DNA of 11,439 bases, from assembly GCA_000436915.1 (NCBI GenBank), contig HF994075.1, positions 8,652-20,090 of the forward strand. Reading direction: 5' to 3'. This DNA is from Prevotella sp. CAG:1092. Its GTDB lineage: Bacteria; Bacteroidota; Bacteroidia; Bacteroidales; Bacteroidaceae. Of this stretch, positions 1-7,024 are shown piece by piece. Each line of letters begins with the position of its first letter. The stretch's first letter is position 1. The notes under the pieces were generated by a model. It saw only the letters and a program-made list of their open reading frames with translations, searched no databases and was not told the DNA's origin. Position numbers and translations under genes: made by a program.

Positions 1-1
1 G

Positions 2-820
2 GTGCCACCATTGACTAATGGTATGAAGTATTATGAAGCCATGCGCAGATGTGGCAACGAATGTGCTATGTATATCTATCCTTCTGGTGGTCATGGCTTT
101 GGCTTCCGTAGCAACTACACCTACCACGACCAAATGCTCTACGAGCTTACCACATGGTTAAAGAATCTTCCTTCGCCTAAGGCAGATGCTCAGCGTGTGG
201 CTTGTATCGGTAATAGCATCACTGATGGTTCTGGTATAGATATGGCAGAGGTAAATGGTTATCCTGCTCAGTTGCAGAAGATGCTGGGTAAAGACTATTA
301 TGTGAAGAACTTCGGTGTAGGCGCTCGCACTATGCTCAACAAGGGTGACCATCCATATATGAAGGAGTTGGCATGGAAAGATGCCTTGGCTTTCAATCCT
401 AATATCGTGGTTATAAAACTTGGCACCAACGACTCAAAAGATATGAACTGGAAGTACGGTAATGAATATGAGGCTGATATGCAGCAGATGATAGACTCGC
501 TCAAAGCATTGCCTGCAAAGCCAAGAATATGTATTGCTACTCCTATCCCAGCTTTCAAACCTACGTGGACTATCAACGATAGCGTAATTGTTAATGGTAT
601 TACACCTATTATATATAAGCTCGCTCAGAAGAATAAACTTGAGGTGATAGACCTGCATTCAGCATTCAAGGATAATGATGGTAAGCAGATGCAACGCGAT
701 GGTATTCATCCTACAGAAAATGGAGCTAAGCAGATGGCAACTATTATAGCAGCAACATTAAAATCAGAGCCTAAGGTAGTTACCAAGGCTGTAATTAAGA
801 AGGTAAAGCGCAAAAAATGA
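2..820 (+). CDS. Bifunctional carbohydrate esterase, 3' part: alpha/beta hydrolase end fused to SGNH/GDSL hydrolase
   Basis: The gene enters from the left edge. The first in-frame codon is GTG, an internal Val rather than a start. Residues 1-56 of the visible part resemble the C-terminus of an alpha/beta-hydrolase esterase of the acetyl-xylan-esterase type: the segment YPSGGHGFGF holds the likely catalytic His (H31), followed by an amphipathic helix ending in WLKNLP. A complete SGNH hydrolase follows from about residue 64. Block I is GNSITDGSG (nucleophile S72, with GNS in place of GDS), block II is FGVGART (G107), block III is LGTNDS (N143), and block V is DGIHP (D233, H236). The tail is very basic (VIKKVKRKK). 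Family knowledge: such fusions in Bacteroidota act as secreted or periplasmic deacetylases of xylan and related hemicelluloses. The signal peptide and the alpha/beta nucleophile lie outside the window, so localisation and activity of the first domain cannot be judged. Substrate assignment is inference; the SGNH call is firm. Confidence 0.87.
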   Translation: MPPLTNGMKYYEAMRRCGNECAMYIYPSGGHGFGFRSNYTYHDQMLYELTTWLKNLPSPKADAQRVACIGNSITDGSGIDMAEVNGYPAQLQKMLGKDYYVKNFGVGARTMLNKGDHPYMKELAWKDALAFNPNIVVIKLGTNDSKDMNWKYGNEYEADMQQMIDSLKALPAKPRICIATPIPAFKPTWTINDSVIVNGITPIIYKLAQKNKLEVIDLHSAFKDNDGKQMQRDGIHPTENGAKQMATIIAATLKSEPKVVTKAVIKKVKRKK

Positions 821-841
821 TTTTTTACTATAGATTTTGAT

Positions 842-910
842 AAAACGACACTCGTAGCGTATTATTTTCTAAAAATGAGGAGAAAAATACTTTGTGAGTG
901 TCGCTTTTTT
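842..910 (+). terminator. Long rho-independent-like terminator hairpin after the esterase gene
   Basis: The outer stem cgacactc (846-853) pairs perfectly with gagtgtcg (896-903). An inner stem pairs 859-870 with 881-890 (10 bp with a 2-nt bulge), leaving the loop 871-880. A run of six T follows at 905-910, and four A at 842-845 can pair with part of it. It begins about 20 bases after the esterase stop, the expected place for a terminator. The long, interrupted stem is less compact than the terminator at 3841. Its 3' arm also carries promoter elements for the next gene. Confidence 0.72.
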
Positions 911-921
911 ATTTAATTTTG
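891..921 (+). promoter_or_regulatory. Bacteroidota-type promoter for the secreted multi-module protein
   Basis: A -33 element TTTG (891-894) and a -7 element TAATTTTG (914-921) are separated by 19 bases. This matches the Bacteroides primary-sigma consensus TTTG-N19-TAnnTTTG at every defined position. The predicted transcript start is near 926-930, giving a leader of about 90 bases before the ATG at 1018. The -33 box lies in the terminator hairpin just before its outer 3' arm, and the U-tract forms part of the spacer. Confidence 0.75.
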
Positions 922-931
922 CAGCAGAATC

Positions 932-1006
932 ATGTTCTTGGGTGTTGTTACGCCAATATATTCTTCAAACGAACTAAGTAAAATAATACCTAAATTAATA
1001 ACTTAA
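932..1006 (+). other. Possible 24-codon leader ORF in the 5' UTR
   Basis: An ATG at 932, only a few bases after the predicted transcript start, opens a frame of 24 codons (beginning MFLGVVTPIYSSNEL) that ends with TAA at 1004-1006, 11 bases before the downstream start codon. It spans nearly the whole leader. There is no Shine-Dalgarno sequence, no homology I recognise and no attenuator hairpin after it. It may be chance in AT-rich DNA; it is recorded because of its position. Confidence 0.18.
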
Positions 1007-1017
1007 AAACAAAACGT

Positions 1018-3786
1018 ATGAACAAGCGATTACTTATTTCTTTCGCTGCTATCATGGGTGCCATGACATCGTTTGCTTACAATGTAGGCGACTATGTTTA
1101 TACTCACGATGCAAAATTCAAGGTGGTAGGTGAGAACCTTATCGCTAATGGTAACTTTGCTTCCAACTATGACGGTTGGAAAGACTATGCCGGCGGAGCT
1201 CTTAGCCCAGACTATTGGTCAATTGAAACTGGTGCTGCTGAGGATGGCAAAGGTAATGTTATCCAGAGTGCTAATGGTGGTGCAGACCTTACTGGTAACT
1301 ATATGTATCAGGCTGTTCCTTTTGAGCAGGGTAAGACTTATGTTGTTACATTTAAGATGAAGGGTGTTGAACCAGGAACATCTTCTATCACTCAGAAGAC
1401 ATCTAACTATGTTGACGTTTTCGCCAACGCAGATGGTACTGTAAGCAAAACTGCAGAACGTTTCCAGCAGGTAGCAACAACAGATGCTTTAAATGCAGAA
1501 TGGACAAACTATTCTTATTCTTTCACAGATACCGTAACTGGTGGCTCTACAGGTTACATCGTAGTTAGCTTTGGTCAGTTGACACAGGGTACACAGATTT
1601 CGGATGTTGAGATTCGTGAGGTTGAAAGCGTATTCGATACTCGTATCTCTGATAAGGAGATCGCTTATGCTAAGTCACTTCTCGCTATTGATGACTTCAA
1701 GAATGGTCGTGATGTATTTAATGGTGTATTAGAGGGTATAGAAGCTGCGTTTAAGGGATCAGGTATGGATGATCCTTCTACAGCAGAGGATGCTCTTAAG
1801 AGTTTCGTTGATGCAGAGAATCTTTTCCTCGATGCTAACTCTTATGATGTATCAAGCATGATCAACAGCAAGCAGCTTTGGACAACAAAGATGCAGAAGG
1901 CTAATGGTACATATGGTGACTGGTATGTAGAGGGTAGCGGACGTTGGTTCCACGATCCTGCTTCAGATCCATATATCGTTGACAAAATTCAGGGTACTTT
2001 TAATCTTCCTGCAGGTACTGCAAAAATTGTAAAGGAAATGCCTGCTGGTAAGTATTTCTTCTCTTGCGAGTCTAAGGGATATCGTATGGCTGGTACATCC
2101 GCTGCAGTACGATACACTCCTGATTATACATACGTAGTAGAAGGTGCAAAGATATTTATTGGTAAAGACTCTGTAAGCTTCAACCTCGATCAGCGCAACT
2201 TTGAGCGTCATTTCGTTATGAGCTCTATTGCTGAGGGCGAAACTTTGAATGCTGGTTTCTGGCATCCTGCTACATCTGTAGACAATAAGCTTGGTGGTGA
2301 GGTATTTATGCAGACTCCTGTTCTCCGTATCGTTGGCGACAACTCTAATGGTGAAATGAAGACATACGTAGAAAACTACGTAGCTCTTAATGCTATAGCT
2401 ACTCAGGCAAATGCTCTTAAGGTAATGCTCGACTCTGCAGCTGTTGTTTCTGCTAAGGCTGATTATCCTTGGGGTAAGGCAGAGTTGAACGACACTACAA
2501 CTAAGTATCAGGCTGTATATTCAGAACTTTCAGTTCTTCAGCCAGGTGCTGAGCTCTTTGATGTAGCTGCTGACTCTTTGGAGCAGAGTATGCGTATCGT
2601 TCGTTCTGCTATCAATGCTTACTATAGCTTGAACGCTCCTTACACAGATCTTAAGGCTCAGATTGCACAGGCTAACGAAAGCATCAATTTGCCAGCTAAC
2701 GCTAATGGCGACAAGGCTACTTTCCAGACTGTAATCGATAAGGCTCAGGGTCTCATCAACAGTGCTACAGCTGAATACAACGAGGAACTCGCTCAGCAGA
2801 TGAAGGACGCTAAGACTGAACTTGCTGATGCTCAGTCTGCATTCGAGGCTACAACTGCAGCTTTCAACAATCCTTCTGAAATCCAGATTGTAAATCCTTT
2901 CTTTGAAGGTGCAGGTAAATACCAAATCCCAACTGGATGGGCTGGTGTAATGGACGAAAATTCAAATGGTAGATGGAAGGGTGGTTCTGACAAGAACTAT
3001 GAGAATGCTACTTATGTTCAGGTATGGCGTGGATATACTGCATTCCCAAAGAATAGCCTTGCTCAGCAGGTAAATGTTTTGAAGTCTGGTGTATATGTAT
3101 TGTCTTGTCAGACCATTTGCTACAACGAAAATGGTAGTAAAGATGGTGATCGCAATACTTATAGCGGTGTATTCTACTATGGTAAGCTCACAGAGAGTGC
3201 AGATACAATCGCAGCTCACATGATTCATACAAACCGTAACGTAGGTTATTATCCAGAGATTTACGCTGTAGTTTACGACAAGGCTGATGAGGCAGAAACA
3301 AGCCTTGAGCTTGGTTACAACGCTTTGAACAACACTTGCTGCAACCAGTACACATTCGGTGGTAACCACTTGCGCTATATGGGTCCTAAGGCTAAGTTTG
3401 ATACTGATCTCGCTGCAGCTCTTGCAGCTTCACTTGAGAAGGGTGCTGCTATGTATCAGTCTATTGCAAGCTTTGAAAACGATGCAACTGTTGAGTCTAA
3501 GACAGGCCTTACATATGGTAACATCTACATCAACCTCGGACATGCTGTAGATTATGCTCAGGTTGCTGAGACTTCTTCACAGAAGATGACAGCTTACTAT
3601 CAGCTCCAGGATGCTATCAAGAACGCTAACGTAGTTGTCGCTGGTGTGAAGGGTATCATTGCAGAGCCAGTAGCTAAGATTCAGAAGGGTGTTTATACTC
3701 TCACTGGTGTTAAGGTTGCTGACAATGCAGCTAACCTCCCACAGGGTCTTTACATCGTAAATGGTAAGAAGGTTATCGTTAAGTAA
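1018..3786 (+). CDS. Large secreted multi-module protein with T9SS-like C-terminal signal (function unknown)
   Basis: 922 residues. A signal peptide at 1-20 (MNKRLLISF...MTSFA, probable cut before YN) directs export by Sec; there is no lipobox. Residues ~36-203 look like a carbohydrate-binding-type beta-sandwich: NLIANGNF start, GDGW-like NYDGWKDY, YMYQAVPFEQGKTYVVTFKMKG, and the end strand ISDVEIREV. A helical stretch follows (~204-275), then a second beta-rich module (~281-443, with LPAGTAKIVKEMPAGKYFF). Next is a long Ala/Gln/Asp-rich helical region (~443-621) resembling FIVAR-type linkers, and a third sandwich (~622-795, starting IVNPFFEGAG). After another helical part, residues ~881-922 (GVYTLTGVKV, LPQGLYIVNGKKVIVK) resemble the short sorting-domain-like tail common in Prevotella secreted proteins. 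No catalytic motif is recognisable, so glycan or surface binding is an inference. The gene has its own promoter and terminator. Arg is mostly CGT and Lys mostly AAG, which fits high expression. The ATG at 1018 is chosen because it directly opens the signal peptide. Confidence 0.85.
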   Translation: MNKRLLISFAAIMGAMTSFAYNVGDYVYTHDAKFKVVGENLIANGNFASNYDGWKDYAGGALSPDYWSIETGAAEDGKGNVIQSANGGADLTGNYMYQAVPFEQGKTYVVTFKMKGVEPGTSSITQKTSNYVDVFANADGTVSKTAERFQQVATTDALNAEWTNYSYSFTDTVTGGSTGYIVVSFGQLTQGTQISDVEIREVESVFDTRISDKEIAYAKSLLAIDDFKNGRDVFNGVLEGIEAAFKGSGMDDPSTAEDALKSFVDAENLFLDANSYDVSSMINSKQLWTTKMQKANGTYGDWYVEGSGRWFHDPASDPYIVDKIQGTFNLPAGTAKIVKEMPAGKYFFSCESKGYRMAGTSAAVRYTPDYTYVVEGAKIFIGKDSVSFNLDQRNFERHFVMSSIAEGETLNAGFWHPATSVDNKLGGEVFMQTPVLRIVGDNSNGEMKTYVENYVALNAIATQANALKVMLDSAAVVSAKADYPWGKAELNDTTTKYQAVYSELSVLQPGAELFDVAADSLEQSMRIVRSAINAYYSLNAPYTDLKAQIAQANESINLPANANGDKATFQTVIDKAQGLINSATAEYNEELAQQMKDAKTELADAQSAFEATTAAFNNPSEIQIVNPFFEGAGKYQIPTGWAGVMDENSNGRWKGGSDKNYENATYVQVWRGYTAFPKNSLAQQVNVLKSGVYVLSCQTICYNENGSKDGDRNTYSGVFYYGKLTESADTIAAHMIHTNRNVGYYPEIYAVVYDKADEAETSLELGYNALNNTCCNQYTFGGNHLRYMGPKAKFDTDLAAALAASLEKGAAMYQSIASFENDATVESKTGLTYGNIYINLGHAVDYAQVAETSSQKMTAYYQLQDAIKNANVVVAGVKGIIAEPVAKIQKGVYTLTGVKVADNAANLPQGLYIVNGKKVIVK

Positions 3787-3840
3787 TTCGTATTAAATAT
3801 TAGTTCTATCCGATTTTAGAATATTTTCTATTATCAATAT

Positions 3841-3873
3841 AAAGAGCCGTCCTAATGTAGGGCGGCTCTTTTT
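3841..3873 (+). terminator. Strong intrinsic terminator after the secreted protein gene
   Basis: The arms aaagagccgtcct (3841-3853) and agggcggctcttt (3859-3871) form a 13-bp stem with one G-U pair (3850/3862) and the 5-base loop aatgt. More T residues follow. It sits 54 bases after the stop codon at 3784-3786 and insulates this gene from the SusCD operon. Confidence 0.92.
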
Positions 3874-3882
3874 CATTTATCG

Positions 3883-3974
3883 CATAAATGCTTGTTTAGG
3901 GCTTACTCGAAAAATACGGGTCAAGAGGATCTTAGATTTTTATTATTTAACGCTTGACTAAACTAAGCATTATG
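3883..3974 (+). repeat. Imperfect long inverted repeat in the intergenic gap
   Basis: Bases 3883-3899 (cataaatgcttgtttag) are nearly the reverse complement of 3958-3974 (ctaaactaagcattatg): 16 bases pair, with one single-base bulge in each arm. The arms are 58 bases apart. Inside the loop gtcaag (3920-3925) can pair with cttgac (3953-3958), giving an alternative or extended fold. There is no T-run after the 3' arm. No function is recognised. The 402-base gap 3787-4188 otherwise holds the terminator, the palindrome at 4021 and the promoter at 4045; I see no ORF of note in it. Confidence 0.55.
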
Positions 3975-4020
3975 ATATTAACCTTTGATTTCTGATTTTT
4001 TTTGGATTTGAGAGTTAAAC

Positions 4021-4039
4021 TTCCTATTATTCGTAGGAA
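4021..4039. promoter_or_regulatory. Palindrome just upstream of the SusCD-operon promoter (candidate operator)
   Basis: The perfect 6-base arms ttccta (4021-4026) and taggaa (4034-4039) are separated by 7 bases. The palindrome ends 5 bases before the predicted -33 element at 4045. Its position fits an activator or repressor site for the FAS1-SusC-SusD operon. No regulator gene is in the window, and a 6-bp arm can occur by chance. Confidence 0.3.
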
Positions 4040-4044
4040 TATTA

Positions 4045-4076
4045 TTTGTTTATTTCTTATTTTTTTAGTTATTTTG
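4045..4076 (+). promoter_or_regulatory. Bacteroidota-type promoter of the FAS1-SusC-SusD operon
   Basis: A -33 element TTTG (4045-4048) lies 20 bases upstream of TTATTTTG (4069-4076), which matches TAnnTTTG except for the second base. The predicted start near 4082 gives a leader of about 105 bases before the ATG at 4189, ending in an A-rich stretch, as is usual where Bacteroidota lack Shine-Dalgarno sites. The shared ATTTTGCA sequence at both promoters of this window supports the call. Confidence 0.55.
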
Positions 4077-4188
4077 CATGTTGAAATCTAATATCTACTA
4101 AAAACAATGCCTGATAGCTTGCCACTTCAGCATATATAGATATTTCATCTGATAACTAAAAAAAAACAAATCATAAATCGTAAAACCA

Positions 4189-7002
4189 ATGAAAAAATTC
4201 TTCATTAGTATCTCTTTGATATGCGCAGGTTTAATGACCTCGTGTATTGATAAAGATGAACCTGTGGATTCTGATCACAAGCCTGCAAGCTTGGGTGGCA
4301 GTATCTATGAGGAGTTGAAGAACCCAAATCAAGACCATCTGACAGGTACCTTTAATACGTATCTTCGTTTGGTTGACGATTTGAACTATTCATCTACTCT
4401 TTCTCGTACAGGTAGTAAAACCGTGTTCCCTGCCAACGATGAAGCTTTTAAGCGTTTCTTCCAAAGCAACAAGTGGGGTGTAACCAGTTATGAGGAGTTG
4501 TCTAATTCACAGAAGAAGCTTCTTTTGTATTCTTCTATGATCGACAATGCCTTGTTGGTGGGTATGTTATCTAACGTTAGTGGCGGTACAGATGGTATCA
4601 CTGCTGGTTTGGGTCTTAAGCACCCAACATCAGTAAGTGTTATTGATAGTATTGCTCACTATTATGACCCTACTCAGATGCCTGCCAACAACTCTTGGTG
4701 GAAAAAGTATTTTAAAACAGGTATTGATGTCGTTTCTGACAACACTCGTCCAATGATGGTTCACTTTACACGAGAGCAGATGGTAAACAACAACATTACC
4801 ACCATCGGCGACAACAGCGACTTTAGTATCCTTACTGGTGAGGCTTATGATGAAGCTTCTAAGCCTGCTTACATCTTCAACGACCGCATTATCAATCGCG
4901 ATGTTACTTGTATGAATGGTTATATCCAGCAGTTGCAGGATGTGCTTTTACCTCCAGGAAACATGGCACAAGTGTTGAGAGATGAAAACGAAACAAGCAT
5001 CTTTAGCCGTATGCTCGATTATTTTGCAGCTCCTTATTATGATGCTGCAACAACAAATCAGTATAACGACTGGGCTGTTGCTAACAATGCTCCTTTGAAA
5101 GACTCTATCTTCCAGGTACGCTACCTCAGCTCTCGTTCTCAGAATGCTTCTCTTGTTGTAGATCCTTCTGGCAACACAATGGGACAAGGTCGCTATTTGG
5201 CTTACGATCCAGGATGGAATCAATATTATCCTGCTCATGCCAATACTTCAAGCATCGACTATAGCATTACAGATATGGGTGCTATGTTTGTACCTTGCGA
5301 TGCAGCTATCAAGAAATACTTCCTTCCTGGTGGAAATGGTGCTTTCCTTATTGATATCTATGGTACTAAGGAAAATACTGAGGCTAACCTATTGGAGAAC
5401 CTTGACTCTATGTATGTTAAGAACCCACAGGTTATTTCTGCTTTCATCAAGAACCTTCAGAAGAACTCTTTTGTTGAGACTGTGCCAAGCAAGTTTGCGA
5501 GTATCATCAACGATGCAAGCGAAAATATGGGTATGAACCTTGGCTACTTGAAGCAGAATTCAGATGGCAAGTATGATATCAAGATTGCCAACAATGGTGT
5601 TATCTATATCCTTAATGATATGATTGCTCCTGATGAGTATCAGGCAGTACTTGCACCAGCTTCTTCATATCCAGATATGAGAATTATGAACTGGGCTATC
5701 CAAGACCGTAAGTATCTTGGTGTAGACTTTAAGTTCTACCTCTTGGCTATGAGTGCTAACTATGCATTCTTTATTCCTGAGGATGAAGCTTTCAATGCTT
5801 ACTATATCGACCCAGCTTCTCTTGGTCATGCAAAGCCAGAAGTCCTCCACTTCTATTATAATGAAAAGAAGAACCCTGCAGTACGTTGCGACAGATATTA
5901 TTATGATGTTGCTTCTGGAACCTTAGGCGATCGTATTGGTGAGGTTTCTGATATTACCCAGCGTTCAAGTCAGTTAGTAGACATCTTGAACTACCATACT
6001 GTATTGTTGGAGTCGGGTGAAGAGTTTGGCCACAACAAATACTATAAGACTAAGCATGGTGGTGAGATCTGCCTCCAGGGTAATGGTCAGGCTGGTAGCT
6101 CTGTCGTTAGTGGTGCACAGATTGATAATGGTGCTGCCCCTTCTGTTATCAAAGCCGTTTACAATGAAAAGAATGGTAAGGCTTTCCGTATTAGCAATAT
6201 CATACAGGCTCCACAGAATAGTGTTGCCAAGACTCTTAAGAACAATGATCAGTTCTCTGAATTCTATGAGGCATGTTCTGGTTTCTCTGCTACCGACATC
6301 TTGAAGTGGGCTGGAATTTCTGATGAGACAAACTCATTCGGAACAACAGAACAAGATCAGTATATCATCTTTACTTCTACATACGGTACTGGCAAGAATG
6401 CTATTAAGAAGGCTTGCTTGGACGAGAATGTTAAGATGTTTAATACATACAACTATACTCTCTATGCTCCAGACAATGCTGCTATGGAAGAGGCTTATGC
6501 TAACGGCTTGCCACGCTGGTCGGATATCCAAGCTCTTTTCGAGAAATATGGCGACGAAGCACCAGACAATGTTCGTGCTGAAGTATTGGAGCAGATTAAG
6601 GCTATCAAAGAATTTGTTCGCTATCATTTCCAGAGCATCTCTCTCTATGCTGATAAGACTGTAGAGGGCGGCACTTATCAGACTTTGGCTACCAACGAGC
6701 TTGGTCTTGCACGCGAGATTAAGGTTAGTGGCGGCAACGATAAGATTGTCGTTACCGATGGAGCGAATATTCAGCATGTTGTAGATGCCAATGCTTCTGG
6801 CAAGGTTGCTAACGCTATGGCTCGCGACTACTGGTTTAATAATTCAGCCCAGAGTGCTACAGCTATCACAACATCTTCTTTCTGTGCTGTTCATGAGATT
6901 TCAAAGCCTTTCTATCTCTTTAAGGATAGCCATGGCAATCCTACATGGAAGCCTTCTGTTGTGAATGCTGGCGCTAAAGCTCATGGTGCTAAAAGAAAGT
7001 AA
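4189..7002 (+). CDS. Surface lipoprotein with four fasciclin (FAS1)-like repeats
   Basis: 937 residues. The signal peptide ends in LMTSC, making Cys19 the lipidated residue. The acidic residues after it (CIDKDEP) fit the Bacteroidota surface-export signal. FAS1 repeats are seen from four H1-type boxes: TVFPANDEAF (78-87), AMFVPCDAA (365-373), YAFFIPEDEAF (525-535) and YTLYAPDNAAM (756-766). Repeat boundaries are roughly 45-259, 259-484, 485-679 and 680-915. The first three close with the usual strand: GYIQQLQDVLLPP, GVIYILNDMIAPDE and FRISNIIQAPQ. The last ends near FCAVHEISKPF. FAS1 domains mediate adhesion or ligand binding; here the protein may serve the SusCD complex as an accessory binder, in a role like SusE/F, but that is inference. 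It is first in the operon, and susC starts 22 bases after its stop. The C-terminus is basic (HGAKRK). The repeats are divergent, so the exact domain count could change by one. Confidence 0.85.
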   Translation: MKKFFISISLICAGLMTSCIDKDEPVDSDHKPASLGGSIYEELKNPNQDHLTGTFNTYLRLVDDLNYSSTLSRTGSKTVFPANDEAFKRFFQSNKWGVTSYEELSNSQKKLLLYSSMIDNALLVGMLSNVSGGTDGITAGLGLKHPTSVSVIDSIAHYYDPTQMPANNSWWKKYFKTGIDVVSDNTRPMMVHFTREQMVNNNITTIGDNSDFSILTGEAYDEASKPAYIFNDRIINRDVTCMNGYIQQLQDVLLPPGNMAQVLRDENETSIFSRMLDYFAAPYYDAATTNQYNDWAVANNAPLKDSIFQVRYLSSRSQNASLVVDPSGNTMGQGRYLAYDPGWNQYYPAHANTSSIDYSITDMGAMFVPCDAAIKKYFLPGGNGAFLIDIYGTKENTEANLLENLDSMYVKNPQVISAFIKNLQKNSFVETVPSKFASIINDASENMGMNLGYLKQNSDGKYDIKIANNGVIYILNDMIAPDEYQAVLAPASSYPDMRIMNWAIQDRKYLGVDFKFYLLAMSANYAFFIPEDEAFNAYYIDPASLGHAKPEVLHFYYNEKKNPAVRCDRYYYDVASGTLGDRIGEVSDITQRSSQLVDILNYHTVLLESGEEFGHNKYYKTKHGGEICLQGNGQAGSSVVSGAQIDNGAAPSVIKAVYNEKNGKAFRISNIIQAPQNSVAKTLKNNDQFSEFYEACSGFSATDILKWAGISDETNSFGTTEQDQYIIFTSTYGTGKNAIKKACLDENVKMFNTYNYTLYAPDNAAMEEAYANGLPRWSDIQALFEKYGDEAPDNVRAEVLEQIKAIKEFVRYHFQSISLYADKTVEGGTYQTLATNELGLAREIKVSGGNDKIVVTDGANIQHVVDANASGKVANAMARDYWFNNSAQSATAITTSSFCAVHEISKPFYLFKDSHGNPTWKPSVVNAGAKAHGAKRK

Positions 7003-7024
7003 CAAACGCTAAAGACTAATTATT

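Noticed and set aside
2530..3369. Two minus-strand frames of about 130 codons within the secreted-protein gene
   Set aside because: They mirror the codon bias of the + strand gene and show Cys/Ser/Val-rich sequence without any domain.
3978..3987. Candidate -7 element ending in CCTTTG (taacctttg) in the intergenic gap
   Set aside because: The TA is one base too far from TTTG, and the nearest TTG is 23 bases upstream; the promoter at 4045-4076 is a better fit.
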